A stretch of DNA of 64,000 nucleotides from Mesorhizobium amorphae (GCF_014843845.1 NZ_JHQS01000008.1:160732-224731); one strand, 5' to 3'. Counted from the stretch's first letter, positions 7,472 to 18,714 are shown. Translations and numbers: made by a program. The notes: generated by a model not told the origin, from the sequence alone.

Positions 7472-8146
7472 ATGCGTGAAGGACCCGACATAGCCCGCAT
7501 CGCCAGCCTGGTCGGCGATCCGGCGCGAGCAAACATGCTCTCCGCGCTGATGGGCGGCACGGCGCTGACGGCGAGCGAACTGGCGCTGGAGGCCGGCGTG
7601 TCGCTGCCGACCGCCTCGTCGCATCTGTCGAAACTAATGGAGGGCGGCTTGCTGACTTTGGCCAGCCAGGGGCGGCACCGCTACTACGGCCTCGCCGGCC
7701 CGCAAGTGGCCGGCATGATCGAGGCGATCACCGGCGTCGCGGAAGCCGTCGGTCCCAAGCGGGTGCGGCCGGGCCCGCGCGACGCGGCCATGCGCGTGGC
7801 GCGCGTCTGCTACGACCATCTCGCCGGCGAGCAGGCGGTGGCGATGCTCGACCGCCTCGTCGACAGGAACGTTCTGGTTCGCGACGACAAGGAAATCCGC
7901 CTCGGGCCGTCGGCCGCCTCGCATTTCGCCGCGCTCGGCATCGATGTCGAGGCCAAGGCGCGCCGGCCGGTCTGCCGCGCCTGCCTCGACTGGAGCGTGC
8001 GGCGCTCGCACCTTGCCGGTACGCTGGGGGCAGCGATCCTCGACAAGATCCTCGCCGAAAAATGGGCGCGGCGCGAAAAGGACAGCCGCGCGGTGGTGTT
8101 TTCACCGACGGGCAAGCAGGCGTTCGAGAAGGTGTTTTTGGCCTGA
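7472..8146 (+). CDS. ArsR-family winged-helix regulator
   Basis: A 224-aa regulator. The winged helix lies at about residues 5-75 (LTASELALEAGVSLPTASSHL, then GLLTLASQGRHRYYGLAG). A longer C-terminal part carries a Cys/His-containing segment (RRPVCRACLDWSVRRSHLAG) that could bind metal or haem or respond to redox. The ATG at 7472 is chosen because GGAG stands 8 bases upstream; a start 39 bases earlier has no such site. It diverges from the NIPSNAP-ABM operon and is the obvious candidate to control it. Confidence 0.85.
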   Translation: MREGPDIARIASLVGDPARANMLSALMGGTALTASELALEAGVSLPTASSHLSKLMEGGLLTLASQGRHRYYGLAGPQVAGMIEAITGVAEAVGPKRVRPGPRDAAMRVARVCYDHLAGEQAVAMLDRLVDRNVLVRDDKEIRLGPSAASHFAALGIDVEAKARRPVCRACLDWSVRRSHLAGTLGAAILDKILAEKWARREKDSRAVVFSPTGKQAFEKVFLA

Positions 8147-8150
8147 CGGG

Positions 8151-10673
8151 CTAGCCGCGCTTGAGTGGCTTACCCAGCTTGAAGAAATCCTTCCACGGAT
8201 CGGCCTTCGACAATTGCTTTGCCGTCGCCTTGTCGCCGATCGCAAAAGCGTTCGGCGCCAGCCCGGCCTCGATCTCCGGCCAGGTCACCGGCATCGACAC
8301 CGTCGCTCCCTTCTTGGCCCGCGACGAATAGGGCGCCACCGTGGTCGAGCCGCGGCCGTTGCGCAGATAGTCGACGAAGATTTTCCCCGTGCGCGCCTTC
8401 TTCGACAGCGTCGCGGTGTAGCGGTCGGGAGCCGCCTGTTCCAGCGCACGGGCGAAATCATGGGCGAAGGTCTTTGCCTCCTCCCAATCCGCCGACGGTT
8501 TCAGCGGCACGACGACATGATAACCCTTGCCGCCCGAAGTCTTGACGAGGTTGGGCAGCGACAGGTCGTCTAGCCGGGCGCGGATGTCGAGGGCCGCCGC
8601 ACGCACCGCCTTGACGTCGACGCCCTCATCCGGATCGAGATCGAAGACGATCTGGTCGGGCTTTTCCAGTTCGTCAACCGTGCAGCCCCAGATATGGGTC
8701 TCGACCACGCCGTACTGGACCAGCGCGGCGAGGCCGTCGAAATCCCGGATGAACAATATCTCCTCGCCGTCCGTCGGATCCTTCATCCTCAAGATCTTGT
8801 CGTGCATGCCGGCCGAAGCGTGCTTCTGGAAGAAGCGCTGGCCACCAATGCCGTCCGGCGCCCGCACCAGGCTGAGCGGCCGGCTGACGACGAATTGTTC
8901 CATGCGCGGCCAGACCAGCGCGTAGTGATCGAGCAGACCCTGCTTGGAAACCTTCTCGTCGGGCCACAGCAGCTTGTCCGGGTGCGAAAGCTTCACCGAG
9001 GTCTTCGCGGTTCCGGCCGACGCGGCCCTCGGTGCTACCTTGGCGCCATCCACCTTCGAGTTGCTCCCGGTCTTGCCGGTGGCTTGCTTCGGCTTTTCCT
9101 GCACGACTTCCTCCGCCGGCTTGTCCTCACGCAATCCCTGGAACGAGGCGTGGCGGATTATACGGTCGGATGTCCAACTGCGGAACTCCACTTCGCCGAC
9201 GAGTTTGGGCTCGACCCAGACCAGCCCCTTGCCTTTCGGCACGGCGGCGGAGAAAGGCGAGGTTTTTGCCTTGAGGCCGTCGAGCCGCTTCTTCAGATCC
9301 GCGGCCACCTTGCCGGAGAAACCGGTGCCGACGCGGCCGGCGTAGTGCAGTTTGCCGCCTTCGTGATAACCAACCAGCAGCGAGCGCAGGCCACGTCCGG
9401 TCTTGTCGGATGGCAGATAGCCGCCGATGACGAATTCCTGGCGCAGCGTGCATTTCGACTTCACCCAGGTCAGACCGCGGCCGCTGCGGTAAGGCGCATC
9501 GGCGCGTTTCGAAACGACGCCTTCCAGGCCCATCCGGCAGACATGCTGCAGCATGACCTTGCCCGGTTCGGCGAAATGGTCACTGAAGCGCAGCGCCGGC
9601 TGCTCGGACTGATCGCCGACCAGTTCAGCCAAGGCCTGCTTGCGTTCGACCAGCGGCTCGCTGCGCAGATCCTGGCCGTTGAGCCGCATCAGGTCGAAGG
9701 CATAGTAGACGAAACGATCCGCCCGGCGGGCCGACAGGTCCGCCTGCAGCAGGGCGAAAGACGAGACGCCGCTGTCGGCGAGCACGACGACCTCGCCATC
9801 GATGATGGCGTCCCGGCACTTCAGGCTGGCAAGCGCGGCGATGACTGGGCCGTCGAATTTCCCGGTCCAGTCGAGACCGGCGCGGGTCAGCAGCCTGACC
9901 TCGCTGCCGGCAAGCTGGGCCTGCATGCGATAGCCGTCGAACTTCACTTCATGCAGCCATTCCTCACCGGAAGGCGCGTCCTTCTGCAGGGTGGCGAGAC
10001 TCGGTTCGATGAAGCCGAGGCGCTTGGCGTGACCGGCTTTCGCCCTGCCGGCGACCGGCCTGTTGGAATGCCAGACCTCGGCCTTCTTTCCTTTCGCCGT
10101 CTTGCCTGCGCCCACCTCCTCGACCGTCAGGCCCGACTTCACCGATTTCGGTTCGTCGTCCAGAATATCCTCGCCGGGGCGCGCGGCGGCATCGTCGGAC
10201 TTGATCAGCAGCCAGTTGTCGCGCTTTTCGCCGGAGCGAGGCTTCAGCCTGACGAGATGCCAGCGGCCATGCAATTTGTGGCCCTCCAGCTCGAAGCCGA
10301 TATGGCCCTTCTTCATCGCCTTGGCCGGATCCATCTCGGGCACCCATGTGCCTTCATCCCAGACGATGACGGAGCCGCCGCCATACTCGCCCTTGGGAAT
10401 GGTGCCTTCGAACGGCGCATAGTCGATCGGATGGTCCTCGACATGCACGGCCAGCCGTTTCTCGTGCGGGTCGAGGCTCGGACCACGCGTCACCGCCCAG
10501 CTCCACAACACGCCGTCATGTTCGAGGCGCAGGTCGTAGTGCAGCCGGGTCGCCGCATGTTTGTGGATGACGAAGATGCCGCCGGCCTTTTTCCCGGCTC
10601 GCGAGACCTTGCCCGCCGGCTCGGTGGTTTTCTGGAAGTCGCGCTTGGCGTGGTATTGTTCGAGGCCGGCCAT
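8151..10673 (-). CDS. ligD: DNA ligase D (NHEJ), PE-LIG-POL order
   Basis: An 840-aa multifunctional end-joining enzyme. The N-terminal 3'-phosphoesterase domain (about 20-165) has the His-rich HKHAATRLHYDLRLEHDG motif. The ATP-dependent ligase domain (about 215-540) has its adenylation lysine in KFDG (244-247). The C-terminal primase-polymerase domain (about 560-840) has metal ligands DLDP (678-681). The linker at 540-560 is basic and low-complexity. This order is the Pseudomonas type; mycobacteria have POL-PE-LIG. It follows ku by 11 bases on the same strand, forming a complete two-gene NHEJ operon. Confidence 0.95.
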   Translation of the reverse strand: MAGLEQYHAKRDFQKTTEPAGKVSRAGKKAGGIFVIHKHAATRLHYDLRLEHDGVLWSWAVTRGPSLDPHEKRLAVHVEDHPIDYAPFEGTIPKGEYGGGSVIVWDEGTWVPEMDPAKAMKKGHIGFELEGHKLHGRWHLVRLKPRSGEKRDNWLLIKSDDAAARPGEDILDDEPKSVKSGLTVEEVGAGKTAKGKKAEVWHSNRPVAGRAKAGHAKRLGFIEPSLATLQKDAPSGEEWLHEVKFDGYRMQAQLAGSEVRLLTRAGLDWTGKFDGPVIAALASLKCRDAIIDGEVVVLADSGVSSFALLQADLSARRADRFVYYAFDLMRLNGQDLRSEPLVERKQALAELVGDQSEQPALRFSDHFAEPGKVMLQHVCRMGLEGVVSKRADAPYRSGRGLTWVKSKCTLRQEFVIGGYLPSDKTGRGLRSLLVGYHEGGKLHYAGRVGTGFSGKVAADLKKRLDGLKAKTSPFSAAVPKGKGLVWVEPKLVGEVEFRSWTSDRIIRHASFQGLREDKPAEEVVQEKPKQATGKTGSNSKVDGAKVAPRAASAGTAKTSVKLSHPDKLLWPDEKVSKQGLLDHYALVWPRMEQFVVSRPLSLVRAPDGIGGQRFFQKHASAGMHDKILRMKDPTDGEEILFIRDFDGLAALVQYGVVETHIWGCTVDELEKPDQIVFDLDPDEGVDVKAVRAAALDIRARLDDLSLPNLVKTSGGKGYHVVVPLKPSADWEEAKTFAHDFARALEQAAPDRYTATLSKKARTGKIFVDYLRNGRGSTTVAPYSSRAKKGATVSMPVTWPEIEAGLAPNAFAIGDKATAKQLSKADPWKDFFKLGKPLKRG

Positions 10674-10684
10674 GGGTTGGCCTC

Positions 10685-11551
10685 CTAAGCCGATTTACGC
10701 CTGCCGTCGGCAGCCTTCGGCCTGGCAGTTTTCGCCGAACGCTTCGCCGGATTTTTCCCCTTTCCCGCGCCGCGGTCCGCCGAGAGGCTCTTCTTCAGCG
10801 CATCGAAAAGGTTGACGACATTGGAGGGCTTGGGCGCCGCCTTTGGCTTCGGCGCCTTCCTGCCGGCCTTCTTGGCGCGGATCAGTTCGAGCAGCGCATC
10901 CTCGTATTTGTCGTCGAATTTCGAGGGATCGAACTTTGCTTTCTTCTTGTCGATGATGAGCTCGGCCAGATCGGTCATCTCGTCGTCGGTCTTCACCGCC
11001 TTGATGTCGCCGAAGACGGTGTCCGGCTGCCGCACCGTGTTGTCGTAACGCAGCGTGGTCAGCACCATGCCCTTGCCCAACGGCTCGATTACCACCGGCC
11101 GTTCCCGCTGGTAGAGCACGATGCGGGCGAGCCCAGCCATTTTCTTGCCCGACATGGCGTCGCGGATGACGGCAAAAGCTTCCTCCGACACCTTGTCGGC
11201 CGGCGAAACATAATAGGGCGTGTCGAGATAGATCTGCTGGATCGAGGCTTTGTCGACGAAGCCGTCGAGGCTCATCGTGTGCGAGGTCTCGATCTGCACC
11301 GCCTCGATCTCATCTTCCTCGATATGGACGAACTCGTCGTCATCGACCTCATAGCCCTTGATCTCGTCGCCTTCTTCCAACGGCTTGCCGGTTTCGGCAT
11401 CGACATAGATACGTTTCACCGTATTGCCTGTCTTGCGGTTGAGGATGCGGAACGAGACCTTTTCGGTATGGGTCACGACATTGGTCAGTTCGATGGCGCA
11501 GGTGACCAATGACAGCTTGAGATAGCCCTTCCAGGCGGGACGCGGCGCCAT
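10685..11551 (-). CDS. ku: Ku DNA-end-binding protein
   Basis: A 288-aa bacterial Ku that binds double-strand ends as a homodimer and recruits LigD. The Ku bridge core (WKGYLKLSLVTCAIEL onward, PYYVSPADK, ARIVLYQRERPVVIEPL) is complete. The C-terminal about 45 residues are very rich in Lys, Ala and Arg, the tail that contacts DNA and LigD. The ATG at 11551 has AGGAAA about 6 bases upstream, better than the TTG 18 bases earlier. It is followed at once by ligD. Confidence 0.95.
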   Translation of the reverse strand: MAPRPAWKGYLKLSLVTCAIELTNVVTHTEKVSFRILNRKTGNTVKRIYVDAETGKPLEEGDEIKGYEVDDDEFVHIEEDEIEAVQIETSHTMSLDGFVDKASIQQIYLDTPYYVSPADKVSEEAFAVIRDAMSGKKMAGLARIVLYQRERPVVIEPLGKGMVLTTLRYDNTVRQPDTVFGDIKAVKTDDEMTDLAELIIDKKKAKFDPSKFDDKYEDALLELIRAKKAGRKAPKPKAAPKPSNVVNLFDALKKSLSADRGAGKGKNPAKRSAKTARPKAADGRRKSA

Positions 11552-11903
11552 GACGAGTTTCCTGTTCAATGCGGTTCAACCGAGAACGGGCAGGGCGCGT
11601 TCAGGTTCCGGCACAAGCCCGAACGCTTGTTGGCGCGCGCACGGAAATTTCGTCTGGGGCCCAAGCGTTGAAACAGAACCGCGCCCAAGCGACATCCATA
11701 CGAAACATATGTGATGCAAAAGTCACACAAGCCGAAATGGCGACAGACTGCACGGAAACACCCCGAATCAGCCGCATTCCGGCCACGAACCAGGGCGTTT
11801 CGGACCAGAAATTAACATCACGTTCACCGACTATTCACGCCTCGACGCTATCATCCCAGGCAATTCGGAAGGGACATCCGAAATCGGGACAGGGACAGGG
11901 AAA
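11552..11903. other. Intergenic region upstream of ku and the 48-aa ORF
   Basis: A 352-bp divergent region. It is less GC-rich than the genes in its central part (about 11700-11830, with ACATATGTGATGCAAAAGTC), as expected for promoters. I could not place convincing -35/-10 pairs, operators or an RNA gene in it. Confidence 0.4.
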
Positions 11904-12050
11904 ATGAAGTTCTGGAATCACATCGCCGGCTACGCCGTCGCCCTCCGCGAGTTCGTCGCGCCGACCTATCGGCCGGAGCGCTATTACATGCGCGGCCCGG
12001 GCCCGGCCTGCGCCCGCCGCGGCAATTCGCTGGGCATCAGCGCGCACTGA
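11904..12050 (+). CDS. Small basic 48-aa ORF
   Basis: The frame reads MKFWNHIAGYAVALREF then VAPTYRPERYYMRGPGP and ends in SLGISAH. An AGGGA lies 4-5 bases before the ATG, which supports translation. The composition (Arg/Tyr/Gly-rich, no Cys, no long hydrophobic run) gives no functional hint. It stands alone between the divergent ku operon and the DCC gene. I do not recognise the family; a chance ORF is possible. Confidence 0.45.
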   Translation: MKFWNHIAGYAVALREFVAPTYRPERYYMRGPGPACARRGNSLGISAH

Positions 12051-12229
12051 TCATGACCGTCGAAAGCCGTCATGACAGCCGGATCTGCAAACCGGCCGAC
12101 AATCATCGCGCAACTACCTACCGCGCCGAGCGCCCCGCGCTGGCCGACAGACGGCGTGCGACAACGGCAGGGCTTTGATGCAGCCATCGGCTGGCTTAGT
12201 GTCCAAGGACATGAGCAGCCGAGGCAATC

Positions 12230-12691
12230 GTGACCGACGTCATCAAGCCAACCTCCCTTCCTGAACCTGCCCCTCTTCCTGAATCCTTCGACGCATCCCA
12301 TCCGCTGATCGTCTTCGATGGCGTCTGCGTGTTCTGCTCGGGTTTTGTCCGGATGGTGATTCGCCTCGACCGCAAGCAGCGCTTCCGCTTTGCTACCGCG
12401 CAGTCGCCGTTTGGCGAGGCGCTGTTTCAAAAATATGGACTGCCGACCGACAGCTACGAGACCAATCTGGCCCTCATTGACGGCGCCGCCTTCACCCGAC
12501 TCGACAGTTTCGTCGCCGTGATGGCCGAACTGGGCTGGCCGTGGCGGGCGGCCAAGCTCCTGCTGCTTTTGCCACGCCCGCTGCGCGACTGGCTCTACGA
12601 TCGCATCGCCAAGAACCGCTACGCCCTGTTCGGCAGAAGGGACAGCTGCGAGATCCCGTCAGCGGAGATGCGGGAGCGGCTGATTGGCTAG
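12230..12691 (+). CDS. DCC-family thiol-disulfide oxidoreductase (DUF393)
   Basis: A 153-aa thioredoxin-like protein of the DCC family, named for the conserved D-x-x-C-x-x-C motif, here D30-GV-C33-VF-C36. Other family marks are RFATAQSPFG near residue 60 and the C-terminal RLFG-like region (NRYALFGRRDSCEIP). The exact redox partner is not known for this family. Translation starts at GTG 12230. A stem-loop repeat begins two bases after the stop codon. Confidence 0.85.
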   Translation: MTDVIKPTSLPEPAPLPESFDASHPLIVFDGVCVFCSGFVRMVIRLDRKQRFRFATAQSPFGEALFQKYGLPTDSYETNLALIDGAAFTRLDSFVAVMAELGWPWRAAKLLLLLPRPLRDWLYDRIAKNRYALFGRRDSCEIPSAEMRERLIG

Positions 12692-12692
12692 A

Positions 12693-12736
12693 GCAATTGC
12701 AGGAAAAGTGCGTAGCGGTTCCCGTCTGGAATTGCG
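12693..12736 (+). repeat. Stem-loop repeat, family A, copy 1
   Basis: Outer arms GCAATTGC / GGAATTGC enclose the conserved core AAAAGTGCGTAGCGGTT. The right inner arm is altered (CCCG instead of TTCCG). It starts 2 bases after the DCC gene stop. The same core occurs at 43724, 57095 and, degenerate, near 62900; a variant with other arms occurs at 15264 and 26875. Confidence 0.8.
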
Positions 12737-12752
12737 TAAAAACAAAGGGTTA

Positions 12753-12813
12753 GAGCGGCTCAACAATTCTATCAAACGTTGAACCGCTCATCTATCAAAC
12801 GTTGAACCGCTCA
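12753..12813 (+). repeat. Hairpin plus 23-bp exact tandem duplication
   Basis: TCTATCAAACGTTGAACCGC followed by TCA occurs at 12768-12790 and again, identical and adjacent, at 12791-12813. Upstream GAGCGGCTCAAC (12753-12764) pairs with GTTGAACCGCTC at the end of either copy except for one base, so two alternative hairpins are possible. Confidence 0.85.
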
Positions 12814-12875
12814 GGGCCGGCCGCCATCATCGGCGGCTATTGTTCGCAATCGCGGCTGTCGCCTCTCGATGGATC

Positions 12876-13163
12876 TCAGATGCCTTCGACCAGCACGATC
12901 TCGCCGTCCGCCACCTTCTGCCGGATCGTAACAGCACGCTGATATTCCGGCGAGTGGTAGCAATCGTGTGCCGCGGCAAGTGACGGAAACTCGATGATCA
13001 CGTTGCGGGCGCGACCGGGGCCTTCGGCCTTTTCATGCTCGCCGCCACGCGCCAGGAACGTCGCGCCGAACCGCTCGAAGGCCGGTTTGGCGGCGGCGAC
13101 ATAATCCTTGTAGCCCTCTGCGTCACGCACATCGACGCGGGCGACCCAGTATCCTTTAGGCAT
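12876..13163 (-). CDS. DUF1330 domain protein
   Basis: A 95-aa protein of the DUF1330 family, a small dimeric alpha-beta barrel fold. Family marks are MPKGYWVARVDVRD at the start, FGATFLARGGEHE in the middle and the IEFPSLAAAHDCYHSPEYQ segment near the end. The function is unknown. It lies downstream of pyrF on the same strand with a 28-bp gap, so it may be the last gene of the flavin reductase-pyrF operon. Confidence 0.85.
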   Translation of the reverse strand: MPKGYWVARVDVRDAEGYKDYVAAAKPAFERFGATFLARGGEHEKAEGPGRARNVIIEFPSLAAAHDCYHSPEYQRAVTIRQKVADGEIVLVEGI

Positions 13164-13191
13164 TCGTCTTCTCCGGAATTGGTCTTGTGTC

Positions 13192-13911
13192 TTACGCCGA
13201 GCGCATTTCGTCGAGGATCGCTGCTGCGGCCGCTCGCCTGTCGGCGGCGCCGACGATCGGCCGCCCGACGACGAGGTGGCTGGAGCCGTTGCGGATCGCC
13301 TGCGCCGGCATCACGACGCGCTTCTGGTCGCCATGGTCGCTGCCCTTCGGCCGTATGCCCGGCGTCACCACGGCCATGCCGGGGCCGACGATCCGGCGCA
13401 CCGCCTCCGCCTCCTCGGCGGAACAGACGACACCGCCCATGCCGGCATGCAGCGCCTGTTCGGAGCGCCGCAGCACCAGAGTGTGCGGGTCGTATTCATA
13501 GCCGGCGTCGATCACGTCCTGTTCGTCCATCGAGGTCAGCACGCTGACCGCGAGCAGGCAAAGCTCGCTGCCCCTGGCGGCTTCCACGGCCGCCCGCATC
13601 GCCTTGGGATAGGCATGGATGGTCAGCATGGTCATGCCCATCTTGACGATGTTCTCGACGCCCTTGGCCACCGTGTTGTCGATGTCGAGCAGCTTCATGT
13701 CGAGGAAGATCTTCGTTCCCCCGCTGGCGAGCTCGCGGGCGAAATCGAGCCCGCCGGCGAAGGCGAGCTGGTAACCGATCTTGTAGAAGGAGACGATGCC
13801 GTCGAGCTCGCGCACTGCCTGCTCGGCCTCGCGCAGCGTCGGCAGGTCGAGGCCGACGATCAGCCTGTCTCGCATCGTCTCGGCGTGCATGGCGTCCTCG
13901 GCGTCGGTCAC
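13192..13911 (-). CDS. pyrF: Orotidine-5'-phosphate decarboxylase
   Basis: A 239-aa TIM-barrel enzyme making UMP from OMP, the last step of pyrimidine synthesis. The catalytic D-x-K-x-x-D stands in DMKLLDI (71-77). The phosphate-binding C-terminal part is [17 protein letters not shown] and [10 protein letters not shown] place the start at GTG 13911 because it forms a GTGA overlap with the stop of the upstream flavin reductase gene. An internal ATG ([10 protein letters not shown]) 36 bases later would give a shorter but still complete enzyme. Confidence 0.95.
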   Translation of the reverse strand: MTDAEDAMHAETMRDRLIVGLDLPTLREAEQAVRELDGIVSFYKIGYQLAFAGGLDFARELASGGTKIFLDMKLLDIDNTVAKGVENIVKMGMTMLTIHAYPKAMRAAVEAARGSELCLLAVSVLTSMDEQDVIDAGYEYDPHTLVLRRSEQALHAGMGGVVCSAEEAEAVRRIVGPGMAVVTPGIRPKGSDHGDQKRVVMPAQAIRNGSSHLVVGRPIVGAADRRAAAAAILDEMRSA

Positions 13912-14504
13912 GCCTCGATCCGGGTGGACAGCATGCGCGAGGTTTCGATCAGTGTGCGGCATAGGCGCTCCATCGATTGGCGTAGTCTCTCATCCCTGAA
14001 ATGTCCATCGTCGCCGAAGGCCTCGCTGGCGCCCGACACCGAGCATTCCGCTGTTACCACCTCCATCTGACAGCGCACCAGCACGGCGCGCAGATGGTTG
14101 ATGCAGCGTATGCCGGCGAACTTGCCGTCGGAGGAGGAACACAGGCCAGCCGGCTTGCCGGGGAAAGGCCGGAACGAGCGGCCACCATCCCTGCGTATCC
14201 GGCTCACCCAGTCGATGCTGTTCTTGAGCAGCGGCGGCAGCGAACCATTGTATTCCGGTGTGGCGATCAGCAGCCCGTCATGCGCGGCGATCAGCCGGCC
14301 GAGCTTCATGGCGTTTTCAGGGACGCCCTTTTCCTTCTCCAGGTCCTCATCCATGATCGGCAGCGGATAATCGCCGAGCGAGATGCGGGTCACCTCGGCG
14401 CCCTGCATGGCAAGCTCCTTCTGCGCCACATCGGCGGTCCTGCCGCTGAAGGCGCCTGACCTGACCGAGCCGGCGAAGACGAGGATTTTCGGAACTATCG
14501 GCAT
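13908..14504 (-). CDS. NADPH-dependent FMN reductase family protein
   Basis: A 198-aa flavodoxin-like reductase. The FMN phosphate loop is in [13 protein letters not shown] near the N-terminus, and the family signature [19 protein letters not shown] lies at about 82-100. Relatives reduce FMN, quinones, azo dyes or chromate, so the natural substrate is open. Its stop TGA overlaps the GTG start of pyrF, which implies coupled translation. The ATG at 14504 lies 45 bases below the pmtA stop. Confidence 0.88.
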   Translation of the reverse strand: MPIVPKILVFAGSVRSGAFSGRTADVAQKELAMQGAEVTRISLGDYPLPIMDEDLEKEKGVPENAMKLGRLIAAHDGLLIATPEYNGSLPPLLKNSIDWVSRIRRDGGRSFRPFPGKPAGLCSSSDGKFAGIRCINHLRAVLVRCQMEVVTAECSVSGASEAFGDDGHFRDERLRQSMERLCRTLIETSRMLSTRIEA

Positions 14505-14549
14505 TGGCCACCCCTGTCATGGGCAGGTATAGGCCAGATGCAGTTCAAA

Positions 14550-15155
14550 TCAATGTGCCTCGCGCCGGTAGGTCCAGAGCTGTGTCGGCGGGATGTTGCG
14601 GATGATGAAGTCGAAATGCTTGACCGTATAGTCGCCGCGGCCGGGCGGGATCGGCGACAGCGGCCCGTAGGTCAGCTGCACGATCGGCCTGCCTGCCGGG
14701 ATGCGGTCGAGCAGGCTTTCGATATAGGCGATGCGCTGCGCGACCGGGAAGTTGAGCAGCGGCACGCCGGAGACGACCGAATCGAACACCATGTCGCGCT
14801 TGTCGCCGAGCGTCGCGTTGAGATTGAAGGCGTCGCCCTCGATGACGTTGACGCCTGGATAGAGCTGGCGCAGATGGCGCACGAAATCGGTCGAATATTC
14901 GACCGCATAGAGATTTTCGGGTTTCACGCCGAGCGCCAGGATGGCGCGGGTGATAACGCCGGTGCCGGGGCCGACTTCGAGCACCGGCAGTCCGGATTTC
15001 GGGTTGACGATGGACGCCATCTTGCGGGCGGTGATGGAGCTGGTCGGCACGATGGAGCCGACCGCTTTCGGCTTGTCGATCCAGCCCTTGAAGAATTTCA
15101 GCTCGTCGTCGAACTTCTCCGCCAGCGACTTGCGCAATCCGGGTCCACGTGCCAT
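14550..15155 (-). CDS. pmtA: Phosphatidylethanolamine N-methyltransferase, rhizobial PmtA type
   Basis: A 201-aa SAM-dependent methyltransferase. SAM motif I is LEVGPGTG (59-66), with the FFKGWIDKPKAVGSIVPTS N-terminus and the FDSVVSGVPLLNFP segment typical of the soluble Sinorhizobium/Agrobacterium PmtA group, which converts PE to phosphatidylcholine. Such genes are often labelled rRNA adenine methyltransferase because of fold similarity. The ATG at 15155 has GAGGAG 7 bases upstream, better than an ATG five codons earlier. Confidence 0.85.
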   Translation of the reverse strand: MARGPGLRKSLAEKFDDELKFFKGWIDKPKAVGSIVPTSSITARKMASIVNPKSGLPVLEVGPGTGVITRAILALGVKPENLYAVEYSTDFVRHLRQLYPGVNVIEGDAFNLNATLGDKRDMVFDSVVSGVPLLNFPVAQRIAYIESLLDRIPAGRPIVQLTYGPLSPIPPGRGDYTVKHFDFIIRNIPPTQLWTYRREAH

Positions 15156-15263
15156 GCGAGCTCTCCTCAACGGCTCCCCCGAAACGCTACTTAGCAGCTA
15201 CGGGGTTCAAGACAAGGCTCGAGCCGGTATAAGGTGTTGATGACGCTTGGGAAGCGTCGCGGT

Positions 15264-15307
15264 GCATGTCGCCCAAAAGTGTGTAGCGGTTTTGGGACAG
15301 CGACAAT
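15264..15307 (+). repeat. Stem-loop repeat, family B, copy 1
   Basis: GCATGTCGCCCAAAAGTG and TAGCGGTTTTGGGACAGCGA enclose the same core as family A (AAAAGTGxxTAGCGGTTTT), but the flanking arms are CCC/GGG and GTCG/CGAC. It lies 14 bases below the dnaJ stop, in the gap before pmtA. Confidence 0.75.
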
Positions 15308-15320
15308 GAAGCTAAGGGCA

Positions 15321-16451
15321 TCAGCGATCGCCGAAGGACTCGAAGAAGTCTTTCATGCGGGCGAAAAAGCCGCTCGACTGGGGCGAATTGTCCTGTGAAG
15401 ACAGCTGCTCGAATTCCTCCAGCAGCTCGCGCTGGCGGCGCGACAGGTTCTGCGGCGTCTCGACCGCGGTCTGGATGTAGAGATCGCCGACATTGGGCTG
15501 GCGCAACACCGGCATGCCCTTGCCCTTGAGCCGGAACTGGCGGCCGTTCTGGGTGCCTTCCGGCACCTTCACCTTGGTCTGGCTGCCGTCCAGCGTCGTC
15601 ACCTCGAACGAGCCGCCAAGCGCTGCCGTCATCATCGAGATCGGCACCTTGCAGTAGAGATCGGCGCCGTCGCGCTGGAAGAATTCATGCGGCTTGACCG
15701 CCAGGAAGATATAGAGATCGCCCGACGGGCCGCCGCGCAGGCCGGCTTCGCCCTCATTGGCAAGCCGGATGCGGGTGCCGTCCTCGATGCCGGCCGGGAT
15801 GTTGACCGACAGCGAGCGCTCCTCGGTGACGCGGCCCTGTCCGGCGCATTTCGGGCATGGGTCCTTGATCGTCTGGCCGCGGCCCTGGCATTGCGGGCAG
15901 GTGCGCTCGATCGAGAAGAAGCCTTGCGTGGCCCGTACCTTGCCGTGGCCGTTGCACATGGCGCAGGTGACAGGCTGGGTACCGGGCTTGGCGCCGCTGC
16001 CCGAGCATTCCGCGCAGGACATGGAGGCCGGCACGCGGATCTGCGCGGTCTTGCCGGAAAAGGCCTCTTCCAGCGAGATTTCCATATTGTAGCGCAGATC
16101 GGCGCCGCGTTCGCGGCCGCCCGAGGAGCGGCGCTGGCGCCCGCCCATCATGTCGCCGAAAATGTCCTCGAAAATGTCGGCGAAACCGCCGGCGCCAAAG
16201 CCCTGCGCGGCGCCATTCATGCCGCCCTGCTCGAAGGCGGCGTGGCCGAAACGGTCATAGGCCGCGCGCTTCTGCGGGTCCTTCAGCGTTTCGTAGGCTT
16301 CGTTGATTTCCTTGAACTTGTGCTCGCAGGCATGATCGCCTGGATTGCGATCGGGATGGAACTGCATGGCGAGCTTGCGGAAAGCGCTCTTGAGCTCCTT
16401 CTCGTCGGCGCCCTTTTGTACGCCCAGCGTTTCGTAGAAATCAGCTTTCAT
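15321..16451 (-). CDS. dnaJ: Chaperone DnaJ
   Basis: A 376-aa type I J-protein that delivers clients to DnaK and stimulates its ATPase. The J domain has HPD at residues 32-34. A Gly/Phe-rich linker follows ([15 protein letters not shown]). Four C-x-x-C-x-G-x-G repeats between about 143 and 206 bind two zinc ions, followed by the two beta-sandwich client domains. The length is normal. It lies 224 bp below dnaK, with a strong terminator in between, so it may use a promoter of its own. Confidence 0.97.
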   Translation of the reverse strand: MKADFYETLGVQKGADEKELKSAFRKLAMQFHPDRNPGDHACEHKFKEINEAYETLKDPQKRAAYDRFGHAAFEQGGMNGAAQGFGAGGFADIFEDIFGDMMGGRQRRSSGGRERGADLRYNMEISLEEAFSGKTAQIRVPASMSCAECSGSGAKPGTQPVTCAMCNGHGKVRATQGFFSIERTCPQCQGRGQTIKDPCPKCAGQGRVTEERSLSVNIPAGIEDGTRIRLANEGEAGLRGGPSGDLYIFLAVKPHEFFQRDGADLYCKVPISMMTAALGGSFEVTTLDGSQTKVKVPEGTQNGRQFRLKGKGMPVLRQPNVGDLYIQTAVETPQNLSRRQRELLEEFEQLSSQDNSPQSSGFFARMKDFFESFGDR

Positions 16452-16622
16452 CTTTTCCCGCTGTCCGGATGCTCAACGTCTTGATGCATACTTTGCGTCG
16501 TTTGCCGGCATGTTGCTTCGATTTAGGAGCGATGCTGCCCGGATGCCAGTGCCGACTTGGGGGCAGCCCGTGTTTTTCCGTCACTTTTTCGGCGAAGCCC
16601 GCACTTTTTCAACTTGGGTTGC

Positions 16623-16652
16623 AAAAAAGCCCGGCCTTGCGCCGGGCTTTTT
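16623..16652 (-). terminator. Rho-independent terminator of dnaK
   Basis: The stem GCCCGGC (16629-16635) / GCCGGGC (16641-16647) has a CTTGC loop and A6 / T5 runs on either side, so it works in both directions. On the minus strand it follows the dnaK stop by about 30 bases. Confidence 0.88.
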
Positions 16653-16675
16653 CGCTTTATCTGCCGTCGGACGGC

Positions 16676-18592
<1,917 letters not shown>

Positions 18593-18714
18593 TGTTCTGG
18601 TTCTCTCCGCTAAGCAGGCTCTCAGGACCCGTGAAGGCGTTCCGACGAAAGCCCCTGTTCACAAGAAATTCCGTTCCGGCTACCGGCGTTCCGGCGCCGA
18701 ACGGCTTGGCGCGT

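Noticed and set aside
8694..10688. Long open frame on the plus strand across ligD.
   Set aside because: It is the complement of ligD, with no ribosome-binding site and a His/Gln/Asp-rich composition typical of antisense frames in GC-rich DNA.
14550..15155. rRNA adenine dimethylase (KsgA) as the identity of this methyltransferase.
   Set aside because: The N-terminus and the FFKGWIDKPKAVGSIVPTS stretch fit the rhizobial PmtA phospholipid methyltransferase group; the KsgA catalytic motif N-x-P-Y is absent.
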